From assembly GCA_038228295.1 (NCBI GenBank), contig JBBRPH010000025.1, positions 3,032-67,031 on the forward strand: DNA of 64,000 bases, read 5' to 3'. The notes under the pieces were generated by a model that was not told the origin of the DNA, did not search any database, and saw only the letters and a list, made by a program, of their open reading frames with translations. The translations under genes were made by a program, and so were the position numbers. Shown piece after piece: positions 32,323 through 41,513 of the stretch; position 1 is the first letter of the stretch, and every line of letters starts with the position of its first letter. Source of the DNA: JAICKM01 sp038228295 (GTDB lineage: Bacteria > Chloroflexota > Chloroflexia > QHBQ01 > JAICKM01).

Positions 32323-35265
32323 TTACGGGGCCGGCAGCACTGCGGCACAAGTCGCCGAGCCGGTGACGGCCAGGTAGCTGATCTTGGCGATCTGCCCCCG
32401 GAATGCGGGTGCGCTCGGCCGGAAGGTGCCGTCGCCGTAGCCACTGATGATGCCGTGGCAGACCGCCGTCTCGATGAAGGGGTAGAAGACGTTGCCGGCG
32501 GATACATCACTGAACGTCGGAGTCGGCGGCGGGTGCGGTGTCCAGCCGGCCCCGCCGACCACGATCTTGGTCACCTGCCCGCGCGTCACGTTAGCTGACG
32601 GGCGGAAATAGGGGCGCCGTCCGCCGTCGCACGGTTCGGGCGCGCCGCTCTGCGGGTCGCTACCGCCGCAGGTGTAGCCGCTGACGAGGCCATGCGCCGC
32701 CGCCGTCTCGATCAGCCCATAGAACACGTTGGCGGGGGCCACATCGGTGAAGGTGCCGCCGGCCGGCGGGGTCGCCGCCGCCAAGCCGAAGGCCAGGGTG
32801 ATGATCTTGGTCATCTGGCCGCGCGTGGTCAGCGCGAACGGCTGGAAGGTGCCGTCACGGTAGCCGGAGACCACGCCCCGACAGGCCAAGTAGTAAACAC
32901 TGGCATAATAGTAAGCCGTCGGGTCAGCCACATCGCTGAACTGGAGCGTGCAGGGCGTGGCGGTGGCGGTCGCGCTCAGCCCGGCGGTCAGGGTCGGGGT
33001 GCCCGTGCGCGGCAGCCCGGTCGCGGTCGCGCTGCCCGTGGCGGGGCGCGTCGCCGTGGGCGGGGCGGTGTCGGGAGCGGTGGGGGTGATCGTGGCCGTC
33101 GCGGTGGTGCGCGGACAAACGAGGCCCGGCCGGTAGGTGGTCATTTCCAGGCTGTCCACTGGGTTATAGCTGCCGTCTTGCCCGCCGTAGAGGAACACCT
33201 GGTTGCCGAGCGCGGCCGCCGCCCCCAGCCGCCGCCCGCCCGTTAGCGCTGGTCCCCAACTCCAACTGTCGGTCACCGGGTCATAAATCTGCATCGTGTC
33301 CACCACCGCCGGCCGCGCCACGCCGCTGTAGGGCGTGCCGCCGCCGCCCACCCACAGCCGCCCGCCGACCACTGCGCTTTCGCCGAACGCCGCACCTTGC
33401 AGCAGGGGCGTGCGCGTGTACCACGTGCGCGCCGCGATGTCGTAGTCGAACAGCGTCTGTAGCACACTGCTGCTGGACTGCGTGCCACCCGCCACATACA
33501 GATGCCCGTTGATCACCCCACTAGCTGCGCCCATTACGGGGATGGGCAACGGCGGCAGGCTGCTGTCCCAACGGTCGGTGAGCGGATCATACGCCCACAG
33601 CGTGCGTTGCGGACTGAACCCATTGCTATACGAGCCACCGGGGACATAAATCTTGCCGTTGCCGTAAGCCACGCTAAAGAAACTGCGCCCGCGCCAATCA
33701 GGCATACTATTGCCAGGGGTCCAATGGTCAGTCTGCGGGTCATACACTTGCGTATACGGATAGCCGAGGGCTGGGGCGGTACGGCCCGCAGCGGATGGAA
33801 TCAGCCGGAGCAAAGCTAGTGTGGTAGCAGTGGTTTCATTAATACCACCGAAGTAGTACAACTTGCCCACATTAGGGGCGTAAGTCATGGCGCTGTAAAC
33901 GCTCGCCGCCAGCAGCGGTGCGCGCGTAAGCCAAGTGCCGCTCATAGGGTCGTAGCGCGCCACCTGACTGGTGCCGCGTGGGTAAGTATTATTGCCTCCG
34001 CCAGCCTCATAGAGATACTGCCCAGCGCTGCCCACGCTAACTCCTACTAGGGGCGGTGGCAAGGTGCTGCTGATGGCCCACGGGTCCATGCTGCCCCAGT
34101 TGCCGCAGGGTGTGGCGGTCAGGCTGGGCGTGGCCGTCGCGGTCGGCGGCGTGCCGGTGGCGGTCGGCGGGGGCGTGATCGTCGGGCAGGGGATGCCCGG
34201 CAGCGCGTCAGTGCGCTCCACCGTCACTTGGTCTGCGCTGTTCACGAAGCCGCCCACCGCCAGCACCGTCGTGCCCACTGCCGTGCCGCCCAGCAAGGCG
34301 CGTGGGCTGGTCAGCGCCGGCCCACTGCGCCAACGGTCCTGCGCCGCGTCGTACAACTGCGTCGTGCCCAGCACGTCTTGCGGGCGATCCGCCGGGCGCG
34401 CCGGCGCACCGCCCGCCGTGAAGGGTATGCCGCCGCCGATGACCCAGAGTTCGGCCCCCGGTAGCGCGCCGCCCGCGCCATACACCGCCTGCGGCAGCGC
34501 TGCCCGGATCTGCCAGTGCCGCTTGGTCAGGTCATAGTCGTAGAGGCTACTGAGCGGGTTGGCGTTGCTGTCGGCCCCGCCTGCGATCAGCAAATGATCA
34601 GCGATGACCGCACCCACGGCGCCCATGGTAGCTCCCGGTAAGGCGGGCAACGTGGTGTCCCAGCTATCGCTTAGGGGATCGTAGGCCCAGAGTTGCACCT
34701 GCGGCGTGAAGCGCAACGTGTCCGCCCCGGCCGCAAGGTAGAGCTTGCCTTGCCACACGCCGCCACTCATCACCGAGCGCGGGGCGGGCAACGCGGCCCC
34801 CGCTGACCAGCTAGCGGTCGCCGGATCATAGATTTGGGTGCTGCTGCCGACCATGTTGCCGCTCGATCCGCCAAAGAGGTAGAGCTTGCCGGTGGTGGGC
34901 GCGAAGAGCAAGGTGGCTCCGGTGACGGGGGTAGGCAGCGAGGGCAGCACTTGCCAAGTGTCGGTTTGCGGGTCATAGCGGGCAAACTGATCCGTGCCGC
35001 CGCCTAAGCCACCGGCGGCATAGGCATACCGCCCATCGGAGGCAACCGCCGGCAGACGCACGGCCGTGGGTAGCGGCTGGGCCGTCGTCCAGGGGCGGGT
35101 GGGCGGTGGACCGCAAGCAGGCGTACCACCGACCGGCAGTGCTGCCGGTCGGCCCGCACTGCGACCCGCACTAGTCTGGGCAGCACCGTGCGTGAGTAAG
35201 TAAACGAGTAGTAGCGCCACGGCGACACCGCCGAGCGGCACCCGCCCGGCCCGTATATGTTGCAT
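32323..35265 (-). CDS. Secreted Kelch-propeller protein with three SLH domains
   Basis: A 980-residue surface protein. A signal peptide (hydrophobic segment about residues 10-25) is followed by two Kelch beta-propellers. Units such as LYLFGGSSG...TQIYDPATASWSAGAALPAPRS show the GG...Y/W pattern. The propellers are separated and followed by Thr/Pro-rich linkers. Three C-terminal SLH domains (last about 190 residues) closely match those of the cupredoxin protein at 9242-10600. It is probably anchored in the cell envelope, and the propellers may bind a partner or glycan (inferred). The frame is open to 35301, but the ATG at 35265 has GGGGAGGG upstream and starts the signal peptide directly. Confidence 0.87.
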   Translation of the reverse strand: MQHIRAGRVPLGGVAVALLLVYLLTHGAAQTSAGRSAGRPAALPVGGTPACGPPPTRPWTTAQPLPTAVRLPAVASDGRYAYAAGGLGGGTDQFARYDPQTDTWQVLPSLPTPVTGATLLFAPTTGKLYLFGGSSGNMVGSSTQIYDPATASWSAGAALPAPRSVMSGGVWQGKLYLAAGADTLRFTPQVQLWAYDPLSDSWDTTLPALPGATMGAVGAVIADHLLIAGGADSNANPLSSLYDYDLTKRHWQIRAALPQAVYGAGGALPGAELWVIGGGIPFTAGGAPARPADRPQDVLGTTQLYDAAQDRWRSGPALTSPRALLGGTAVGTTVLAVGGFVNSADQVTVERTDALPGIPCPTITPPPTATGTPPTATATPSLTATPCGNWGSMDPWAISSTLPPPLVGVSVGSAGQYLYEAGGGNNTYPRGTSQVARYDPMSGTWLTRAPLLAASVYSAMTYAPNVGKLYYFGGINETTATTLALLRLIPSAAGRTAPALGYPYTQVYDPQTDHWTPGNSMPDWRGRSFFSVAYGNGKIYVPGGSYSNGFSPQRTLWAYDPLTDRWDSSLPPLPIPVMGAASGVINGHLYVAGGTQSSSSVLQTLFDYDIAARTWYTRTPLLQGAAFGESAVVGGRLWVGGGGTPYSGVARPAVVDTMQIYDPVTDSWSWGPALTGGRRLGAAAALGNQVFLYGGQDGSYNPVDSLEMTTYRPGLVCPRTTATATITPTAPDTAPPTATRPATGSATATGLPRTGTPTLTAGLSATATATPCTLQFSDVADPTAYYYASVYYLACRGVVSGYRDGTFQPFALTTRGQMTKIITLAFGLAAATPPAGGTFTDVAPANVFYGLIETAAAHGLVSGYTCGGSDPQSGAPEPCDGGRRPYFRPSANVTRGQVTKIVVGGAGWTPHPPPTPTFSDVSAGNVFYPFIETAVCHGIISGYGDGTFRPSAPAFRGQIAKISYLAVTGSATCAAVLPAP

Positions 35266-35278
35266 GACGACCCTCCCC

Positions 35279-35503
35279 TTAAGGTCCATCGGGGTTGGCA
35301 CAGGTCGGACACCAGCGGTAGCTATTGACAGTACTCCCGCTGCTCATATCCACCACCTCAAAGGCCAAGAGCGGAATATTGTTCAGTTGGCCGATGTCAG
35401 TTGAGATCCAGCCGCCGTCGGGGGTCCACTCCGCGTGCAAGCCCATGTTCGGATAGCCCATAACGTCGGTATCCGCAATAATCGCGCCGTACTTCTTTAA
35501 CCC
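35279..35503 (-). pseudogene. C-terminal remnant of a secreted protein
   Basis: An open frame of about 74 residues starting without a start codon (LKKYGAIIADTD...GLHAEWTPDGGWISTDIGQLNN...AFEVVD). The pattern YGxIxADxx...W....L..L....FEVVD is the tail end seen in some larger secreted proteins, so this looks like the 3' fragment of a decayed gene. A 60-residue ORF from ATG 35461 exists but has no ribosome site. Confidence 0.4.
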
Positions 35504-35652
35504 GGTGACTTAGCACAGCTCGCCGCCCGTGTCAATATTATGGTAAGATAAATGTGAGCTATAATTTCACAGGTCAGTGCTGTGTGTTTACGATAGACCA
35601 ACCAATCCTGCTACGGCAGCTAACAGCGCGACACTCTATGCTATGGTATAAT

Positions 35653-37995
35653 ATGGCGCTTATGAAACGATGGGCGATCATCATAGCGCTGGGCAGTCTG
35701 CTGGGGGGAGTCGTCGCACTAGCGCTGTGTACGCTGGAGCCGGCCTGGACACGGATCCGCGATTTGCGTGTGCCCCAGGTAGTGCCGACCCGGCTGTACC
35801 ACCGCGACGGGCTGGCGAACCCCCCCGACCTGCCCTATGGCCTGCGCGATCCACAACCGGCGCCCGCCGGATCGATGTATCGCTTCACCGACGGCCATGC
35901 CACCGTCACCTTCCCCTACGCCGGCGCAGCCGGGCGCTACAGCATAGTGCGTGTGCAGTTGGCCGGGGTAAGCAGCGCCGAACAAGCGCCGCCGACGGTC
36001 ACACTGCGGCTGAACGAGCAGCAAATCGCCGCCTTCCCCGCGACCAGGGGGTATACCGTCTATACCGGCACCCTGGATACGCACGCTTTCCCCAGCCCTT
36101 ATCTGCATCCCACCGATGTGCAGCTCGATATCCTCAGCAGCACCACCGCCGACCCGCAAAGCGGCCTACCACGCGGCATAGCCGTGGCCGAGGTGCAGCT
36201 CACGCAGACTCGGTCACAGGTCGAGATCGGGATCGAAGCCGCGCTGTGGGCGGCGGTATTGGCGGCGGTATTGGCATTAGCGCTGGCGCGCCTGCCGCTG
36301 CGCTGGGCTGTCGGTTACGGTGCAGCGACTCTCATCACCTGCGTGCTGCTGCATTGGACTTATGCGCCGCGCGCCTTTTCGATCCTGGTAGAAATTCCCC
36401 TGGCCGGGCTAGCCTGGATCGTGGCCGCCGGGCTGACCTCTGCCCGCCGCCCAGCCGTCGGGTTGCTGATCGCCACCGCCGGACTGTGGCTCGTGATCGC
36501 CGGGCGCGTGCTAGGCGATTGGGAAGTAGACGATGCCTACATCTCCTACCGCTACGCTGCCAACCTGCTGCACGGCGCGGGGCTGGTCTATAATCCGGGT
36601 GAGATTGTCGAAGGCTACACTAACTTCCTCTGGACCCTATGGATCGCAGCAGGGCTGGCTGTGGGCCTCGATCCTGCCGGCCTCGCCCTGGCAAGCACCA
36701 TCGCCGCCGCCCTGGCCTTGATCGCGCTGACCTACCAGTTAGGCATAAAACTAGCCGGACCGAACGCGCTATGGCCGCTGTGGGCCGTGGCAATCGCGGC
36801 GCTAGATACCGGCGTGCTGACCTACGGCGCACGCGGCGGTGGCCTGGAAACGCTGCCGTTTGCCGTGCTGGTGCTGGTGCCTAGTGTGCTGCTATGGGCC
36901 GGCCCGCAGCGGGCGGCCGGCGGGCGCATTGCCGGGGGGGTGGCACTGGCCGCCGCCGCACTGCTGCGGCCCGAAGGAGCCATTGTCGCCGTCGTCTTGC
37001 TGAGCGTGCGCGCGGTGCAGGATCGCTGCGTCGGGTTGCCGGCGCAGCGCCTATTCGCGGCGGGCGCGGGGGCGGTCTTAGCCATCTGGCTGCCCTATCA
37101 AGTGTGGCGCATCGGCTTCTACGGCCGGCTGTTTCCCAACACTTTTTACGCTAAGACCGGCGCATCGCTCGCCGTGGTGCAACGCGGCCTGATCTACAGC
37201 GGAGATGTGGCCGTGGATCATTGGCTGCCGGCCGCGCTGCTGCTGGTGGGCGGGTTGGGCAGCGCCTATGTGGGGATGCGCGCATTACGGGGTGGGATGC
37301 GCCCAGCACTGCGGGCGGCGCGCTGCGCTTTCACCGATCCAACGGCGGGACTGCGCGTGGCGTTTGCAGCACTGGTAGGAGTCTACACGCTCTACATCGT
37401 GGTCGCCGGCGGGGATTGGGCCGAGGCAGGACGCTTCTTCGTGCCCATCCTCGTGCCCGCCGTGCTATTGGCCGCCGAGATCACACGCTGGGCCTGGGGC
37501 CGTGCAACCGACCGGCCACGCAGCAGGCCGGCGGCGACGCTCGCCCTCACCGGGTTGACATTAGCCTATCTACTCTATGGTCTATGGCGCAGCCGCCCCG
37601 CCGGCGAAATCAGCACCCGCCTGGAGCGGGAAACCTACAAATATCAAAAGTGGGCACTAGCGGCCGTCTGGCTACGCGATCATACGCCGGCCGGCACACT
37701 GTTGGCCGCTACCCCCGCCGGGGTCATGGCCTACTACAGCCGGCTCCCGGTGGTGGATATGCTGGGCCTTAACGACCTGCACATCGCCCGGCTGCAACCG
37801 GCGACGCTCGGTAGCGCTATGGCCGGCCACGATAAGAGCGATCCGGCCTATGTGCTGGCCCGGCGACCGGCCTATCTGCTGGATTATGAGGAGTGGTATT
37901 TCGCGGCCGATCCCGCCGCGCTAACCCAACAGTACGCCGTCGAGACGGTCCGCACCGCATCAGGCTATCCCACTCGCCTGCTGCACCTGCGCTAA
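35653..37995 (+). CDS. GT-C fold membrane glycosyltransferase-like protein
   Basis: A polytopic protein of about 780 residues. After one N-terminal helix comes an extracytoplasmic beta domain (about residues 25-190), then about ten membrane helices and a C-terminal soluble segment. The motif VDDAYISYRYAANLLHGAGLVYNPGEIVEGYTNF, with DD in the first catalytic loop, is typical of an actinobacterial/Chloroflexota GT-C group using polyprenyl-phosphate sugars. The start is ATG 35653 or ATG 35662; a TATAAT box ends just before 35653, so the transcript might be leaderless if that box is used. It converges with proC, leaving 14 bp between stops. Substrate unknown. Confidence 0.75.
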   Translation: MALMKRWAIIIALGSLLGGVVALALCTLEPAWTRIRDLRVPQVVPTRLYHRDGLANPPDLPYGLRDPQPAPAGSMYRFTDGHATVTFPYAGAAGRYSIVRVQLAGVSSAEQAPPTVTLRLNEQQIAAFPATRGYTVYTGTLDTHAFPSPYLHPTDVQLDILSSTTADPQSGLPRGIAVAEVQLTQTRSQVEIGIEAALWAAVLAAVLALALARLPLRWAVGYGAATLITCVLLHWTYAPRAFSILVEIPLAGLAWIVAAGLTSARRPAVGLLIATAGLWLVIAGRVLGDWEVDDAYISYRYAANLLHGAGLVYNPGEIVEGYTNFLWTLWIAAGLAVGLDPAGLALASTIAAALALIALTYQLGIKLAGPNALWPLWAVAIAALDTGVLTYGARGGGLETLPFAVLVLVPSVLLWAGPQRAAGGRIAGGVALAAAALLRPEGAIVAVVLLSVRAVQDRCVGLPAQRLFAAGAGAVLAIWLPYQVWRIGFYGRLFPNTFYAKTGASLAVVQRGLIYSGDVAVDHWLPAALLLVGGLGSAYVGMRALRGGMRPALRAARCAFTDPTAGLRVAFAALVGVYTLYIVVAGGDWAEAGRFFVPILVPAVLLAAEITRWAWGRATDRPRSRPAATLALTGLTLAYLLYGLWRSRPAGEISTRLERETYKYQKWALAAVWLRDHTPAGTLLAATPAGVMAYYSRLPVVDMLGLNDLHIARLQPATLGSAMAGHDKSDPAYVLARRPAYLLDYEEWYFAADPAALTQQYAVETVRTASGYPTRLLHLR

Positions 37996-38009
37996 CAGGC
38001 CAACACCGC

Positions 38010-38837
38010 CTACGACTCGGCGCTCAAGGCCCGCCGAATCTCGCCGCCTCGGCGGTGGGCCGCCCGCACGCCGCGATCAATCACGCCCGGCAGATCGCCA
38101 CGCGCGAACTCGGCCAGGGCGGCTTCAGTGGTGCCGCCTTTCGAGGTGACCGCCTGACGCAGACCCGCCGGTGCGACACTGCCCTCGCGCAGCATCTTGG
38201 CCGCGCCGTAGATCGTTTGCAGCACCAGTTCGCGCGCATCGCTTTCGCCCAAGCCCACCCCTTGCGCCGATTGGATCAGCATTTCGGCCAGATAGAACAG
38301 GTAGGCTGGACCGCTGCCGCTAACCGCCGTCACCGCATCAAGTGCCGCCTCGTCGGTCAAGGCAATCTCGCGGCCTAGCGCGCCGAGCAGCCGCCGCACC
38401 TGCGCCTGTTGCGCCGTCGAGACAGCCGCGCTCGCCACCCAAGCGGACATCGCCTCGCCTACCTGAGCCGGTGTGTTGGGCATCACACGCACTACGGCCG
38501 CACCGCTGTCGCCCACCCAAGCCTGCACCTGGGCCACGGCGACACCTGCCGCCACGCTAATCAGCAGCTTACCGGCCACCCGACCCTGCAACGGCTGTAA
38601 GGCGGCGCGCATATCCACCGGCTTGACCGCCAACAGCAGTGTATCGCCCCAGGCGGCTGCCGCAGTGTTATCGTAACTCGTCTGCACGCCCCAGCGCGCC
38701 GCCAGCCGTTCAAGTTTGCCCTCGGAGCGGTTCGTGACCAGGATCGCCGCTGGGGGCAACAGCGCGGTGCCCAGTACGCCCGCGATAATGCTTTCTGCCA
38801 TATTGCCCGCACCGATGATCGCCAATTTGTCGCTCAT
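38010..38837 (-). CDS. proC: Pyrroline-5-carboxylate reductase
   Basis: A 275-residue enzyme that carries out the last step of proline synthesis, reducing pyrroline-5-carboxylate with NAD(P)H. Seen are the N-terminal Rossmann AIIGAGNMAESIIAG, MPNTPAQVGEAMSAW and the signature DAVTAVSGSGPAYLFYLAEMLIQSAQGVGL...GTTEAAL. ATG 38837 begins the Rossmann strand and has AAGGGAG upstream; the frame is open to 38867 but that lies in the terminator region. It is controlled by the proline-type T-box leader directly upstream. Confidence 0.95.
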   Translation of the reverse strand: MSDKLAIIGAGNMAESIIAGVLGTALLPPAAILVTNRSEGKLERLAARWGVQTSYDNTAAAAWGDTLLLAVKPVDMRAALQPLQGRVAGKLLISVAAGVAVAQVQAWVGDSGAAVVRVMPNTPAQVGEAMSAWVASAAVSTAQQAQVRRLLGALGREIALTDEAALDAVTAVSGSGPAYLFYLAEMLIQSAQGVGLGESDARELVLQTIYGAAKMLREGSVAPAGLRQAVTSKGGTTEAALAEFARGDLPGVIDRGVRAAHRRGGEIRRALSAES

Positions 38838-38867
38838 GATCGTACCGCTCCCTTCGTTTGTGGACAC

Positions 38868-38897
38868 AAAAAAACCACGTCCTTTCCAGGACGAGGT
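38868..38897 (-). terminator. T-box-controlled intrinsic terminator
   Basis: Stem ACC-CGTCC/GGACG-GGT (one T-T mismatch) has loop TGGAAA followed by seven Ts. It is the off state of the proC leader. Confidence 0.88.
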
Positions 38898-39138
38898 CTC
38901 AACCCCGCGGTACCACCTGCCTTAGCCTCAACGGCTCCTCTTAGCCCGCACAGCATCTCAGGGGACGCGATGCGGCGCCTCATGGTAACGGGAGGCTACC
39001 GACACTGCTTCAGCCCCCGTCGTTGGAGGGTTCGCAGGCGACTCACGGGTGGGTTGAGCACGGGCGGCGCGACTAGCTTTCACTATCCTAGCTCGCTGAA
39101 GAGGCCGATGGTCGTGCCTACTATTCCCGATCACAGTC
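38868..39138 (-). promoter_or_regulatory. T-box leader, proline specifier CCC, upstream of proC
   Basis: On the minus strand, Stem I begins GACT...CGGG, with the loop-E strand AATAGTAG and distal AGCGAGCTAGGATAGTG element. The 3' specifier strand reads CAA-CCC-A between helices GCACG/CGTGC and CGGG/CCCG, so the specifier codon is CCC (Pro, 39051-39053). The T-box AGGTGGTACCGCGG is at 38905-38918 and can bind uncharged tRNA ends. A terminator hairpin with TTTTTTT lies at 38868-38897. Uncharged tRNA-Pro should permit proC transcription. Confidence 0.93.
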
Positions 39139-39162
39139 ATTCGGGCGTATATGATTAGCATA

Positions 39163-39192
39163 CTTATACCACATTCGTCCGGCTATCGTCAA
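39163..39192 (-). promoter_or_regulatory. proC T-box promoter
   Basis: TTGACG (39187-39192) and TATAAG (39163-39168) on the minus strand are 18 bp apart, just before Stem I. Confidence 0.6.
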
Positions 39193-39374
39193 GCGTCGGG
39201 CCTGAGCAGATCACGGCCGGATCATCAAGGTCGAACGGCTTGGCACGCCACTCTTGCGCGTCGAAACTCTGCACGCTTGGCCCAGCAAAAAGATTTACCC
39301 TCCGGCCGGCAGAGGGTAACAGGCTCGATCGTATAGCGATTAACGAGGCAGGCGTGAGCTAGTTATGGCGAACA

Positions 39375-40877
39375 CTACGCTTGGCCGAGCGCATCGGCCA
39401 GTTGGGCAAAGGTCCGCACGGCCGCGCCGCTGAAACCCTTGGCCTGATAAGGCAGGTCACGCTCGGTCCAGCCGGTGCCGGCAATATCAAGGTGGACCCA
39501 CGGCGTCTCACCGACGAACTGCTGTAGGAACAGCGCGGCGGTGATGGTGCCGGCTGGGCGCCCACCGGTGTTCGCCAAATCGGCGATGTTGCTTTTGATC
39601 TGTTCCATGTATTCCGGAAACAGCGGCAATTGCCAGGTGCGTTCGCCGGCCGCCAGCGCGGCGGTCAGCACGCGGTCTACCCAGCTCTGTGGCGCGCCCA
39701 TCGCGCCGGTAGTTACATGACCCAGCGCGATCACCACCGCACCGGTTAGCGTGGCGACATCTACCAGATGGGTCGCGCCGCGTTTGCGCGCCAAGTCCAG
39801 AATGTCGGCCAACACCATGCGCCCTTCGGCATCGGTATTGAGGATCTCAATGGTCTTGCCGTTAGCGGCGCGTATCACGTCACCGGGCTTATTGGCGGTG
39901 CCGCTGGGCATATTCTCGACAAAGCCGACGATACCCAGCACATTGGCCTGCGGCTTCAGTTCGGCAATCGCCCGCAACGCGCCGACCACTGACGCACTAC
40001 CGCCCATGTCATATTTCATGTAGTGCATATTCTCGCCGGGCTTGAGCGAAATACCGCCGCTGTCGAACGTCACCCCTTTGCCCACCAGAGCCAGCGTTTC
40101 CTTACTGCTACGGTCGCCGCGATAGCTGAGGACGACGACCCGCGCCGGCCACTGGCTGCCCAGCGCTACACTCAACAGCGAGTGCATTCCGGCTTTATCG
40201 AGTGCCTTCTCGTCCAACACTTCGCAGTCCAGGCCGACGGCTTTCGCCATCGCCTGCACGCGCTCAGCGGCAACGAGTGGGGTCAGGATATTGGCCGGCT
40301 CTTCGGCCAGGCTGCGGGCGAAATTAACACCGGCGGCCATCTTTTCGCCGCGCGTCGCACCGCCTTCAGCCGCCTGTTTATCGGCCTTAGCAGCCACGAT
40401 CACGATCTCGGTCAGCCGGTGCTCCTCGCGCTCCTGTGTGCGGTAGAGATCGGCTTCGACCGGCCCGGTCAACGCACCGTCAGCCACAGCTTCAGCCAGT
40501 TGCGCGGCACTCAGGCCGGGCGCATCGAGCGCAAACGCCACACGCTTGGCCCCGCGGCTGCGGGCAGCCCGCGCTCCGGCGGCAGCCACTCGACGAGCCT
40601 GCATCACCCCAAATTCGGCACGCTTACCACTGCCCACCAGAAACAGGCGGCGCACTTTAAGGGCGCCCGCGCTATGGATCGGCTCGATTTCGTAAAGCGC
40701 GCCGCGCAGTTCCTCGCCGTGCAACGTGGCGGTCAGGTCGCCGTTCAGCTTGCTATCTAACGCTTTCCAGCCGGCGGGCAGGCTATTCTTATCCTCAATA
40801 AACCAGTTCAGGATCAGCGCATCGGCTTCGACGCGCTCTAGGGGGTCATCAACGACCCGGATTTTGACATCAGCCAT
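39375..40877 (-). CDS. pepA: Leucyl aminopeptidase (M17)
   Basis: A 500-residue cytosolic two-metal aminopeptidase, usually hexameric. The C-terminal catalytic domain shows LVGKGVTFDSGGISLKPGENMHYMKYDMGGSASV and the M17 signature NTDAEGRMVLADIL. The N-terminal macrodomain-like region (about 1-160) is also typical. GAGGAG lies about 12 bases before ATG 40877. The gene ends about 180 bp upstream of the proC promoter on the same strand and seems monocistronic. Confidence 0.95.
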   Translation of the reverse strand: MADVKIRVVDDPLERVEADALILNWFIEDKNSLPAGWKALDSKLNGDLTATLHGEELRGALYEIEPIHSAGALKVRRLFLVGSGKRAEFGVMQARRVAAAGARAARSRGAKRVAFALDAPGLSAAQLAEAVADGALTGPVEADLYRTQEREEHRLTEIVIVAAKADKQAAEGGATRGEKMAAGVNFARSLAEEPANILTPLVAAERVQAMAKAVGLDCEVLDEKALDKAGMHSLLSVALGSQWPARVVVLSYRGDRSSKETLALVGKGVTFDSGGISLKPGENMHYMKYDMGGSASVVGALRAIAELKPQANVLGIVGFVENMPSGTANKPGDVIRAANGKTIEILNTDAEGRMVLADILDLARKRGATHLVDVATLTGAVVIALGHVTTGAMGAPQSWVDRVLTAALAAGERTWQLPLFPEYMEQIKSNIADLANTGGRPAGTITAALFLQQFVGETPWVHLDIAGTGWTERDLPYQAKGFSGAAVRTFAQLADALGQA

Positions 40878-40988
40878 AGGGGGTGACTCCTCATCAGCCG
40901 CAGAATAAGTTTACAGTATGCTGCCTAGCATAACCGGTTACGCAGAGCTTGTCAACTGCATCATGGTACCTATTCAATTCAAGCCTGT

Positions 40989-41408
40989 TTATGGGGCGAA
41001 GGCCAACGTTCCGTTGGTAAGCGCGAGCAGCACGCTAAGGAGATAGCAGAAGAGGATGGCCCCAATGGCGGGGATGAGCAAGGTGGCGCTGAGGAGGCCG
41101 GGGCGCAACGGGCCGGGCCGGCGGCTTAGCCCGGCGCGGGCCAGCCCAGTGCTGCCGGCAGCCGCCAGCAGCAGCACGCCGGCCAGGATCAGCAGGCCGG
41201 CCAGCCAGGGCGTGCTGCGCCCGCCGCCCGCCGGAGCCGTCAGCGCGCCGATGAGCAGGCCAATCAGCACCAGAGGCAGCACGGCGATGAGGCACCAGCC
41301 CGGCCACGCCAAGCGCGGCACGCGGCGAAAGCCTGCATCCTGAACTAGCCAGGTTCCAAGCATCCCAGCGGCGATGGCGACCAACAGAAGAGGGAAGTAG
41401 GCGTACAT
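40989..41408 (-). CDS. Hypothetical four-helix membrane protein
   Basis: A 139-residue protein consisting almost entirely of four hydrophobic segments separated by short Gly/Arg-rich turns. I do not recognise the family. No clear ribosome site precedes ATG 41408. The base composition and codon use resemble its neighbours, which favours a real gene. Confidence 0.5.
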   Translation of the reverse strand: MYAYFPLLLVAIAAGMLGTWLVQDAGFRRVPRLAWPGWCLIAVLPLVLIGLLIGALTAPAGGGRSTPWLAGLLILAGVLLLAAAGSTGLARAGLSRRPGPLRPGLLSATLLIPAIGAILFCYLLSVLLALTNGTLAFAP

Positions 41409-41513
41409 GGCGAGTTTTGGATTCTGAGCCCTGAGTGCTGCGTTCCGTCAGTAAAGGACTGTATGGGCGTACATACCTATAATTAGATAATTCAGCATTC
41501 AGGGATCAGAACT

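Noticed and set aside
35554..35652. Extended N-terminus of the GT-C protein from 35554
   Set aside because: The extra 33 residues have no membrane or domain character. A good TATAAT box lies at 35647-35652, so translation probably begins at 35653 or 35662.
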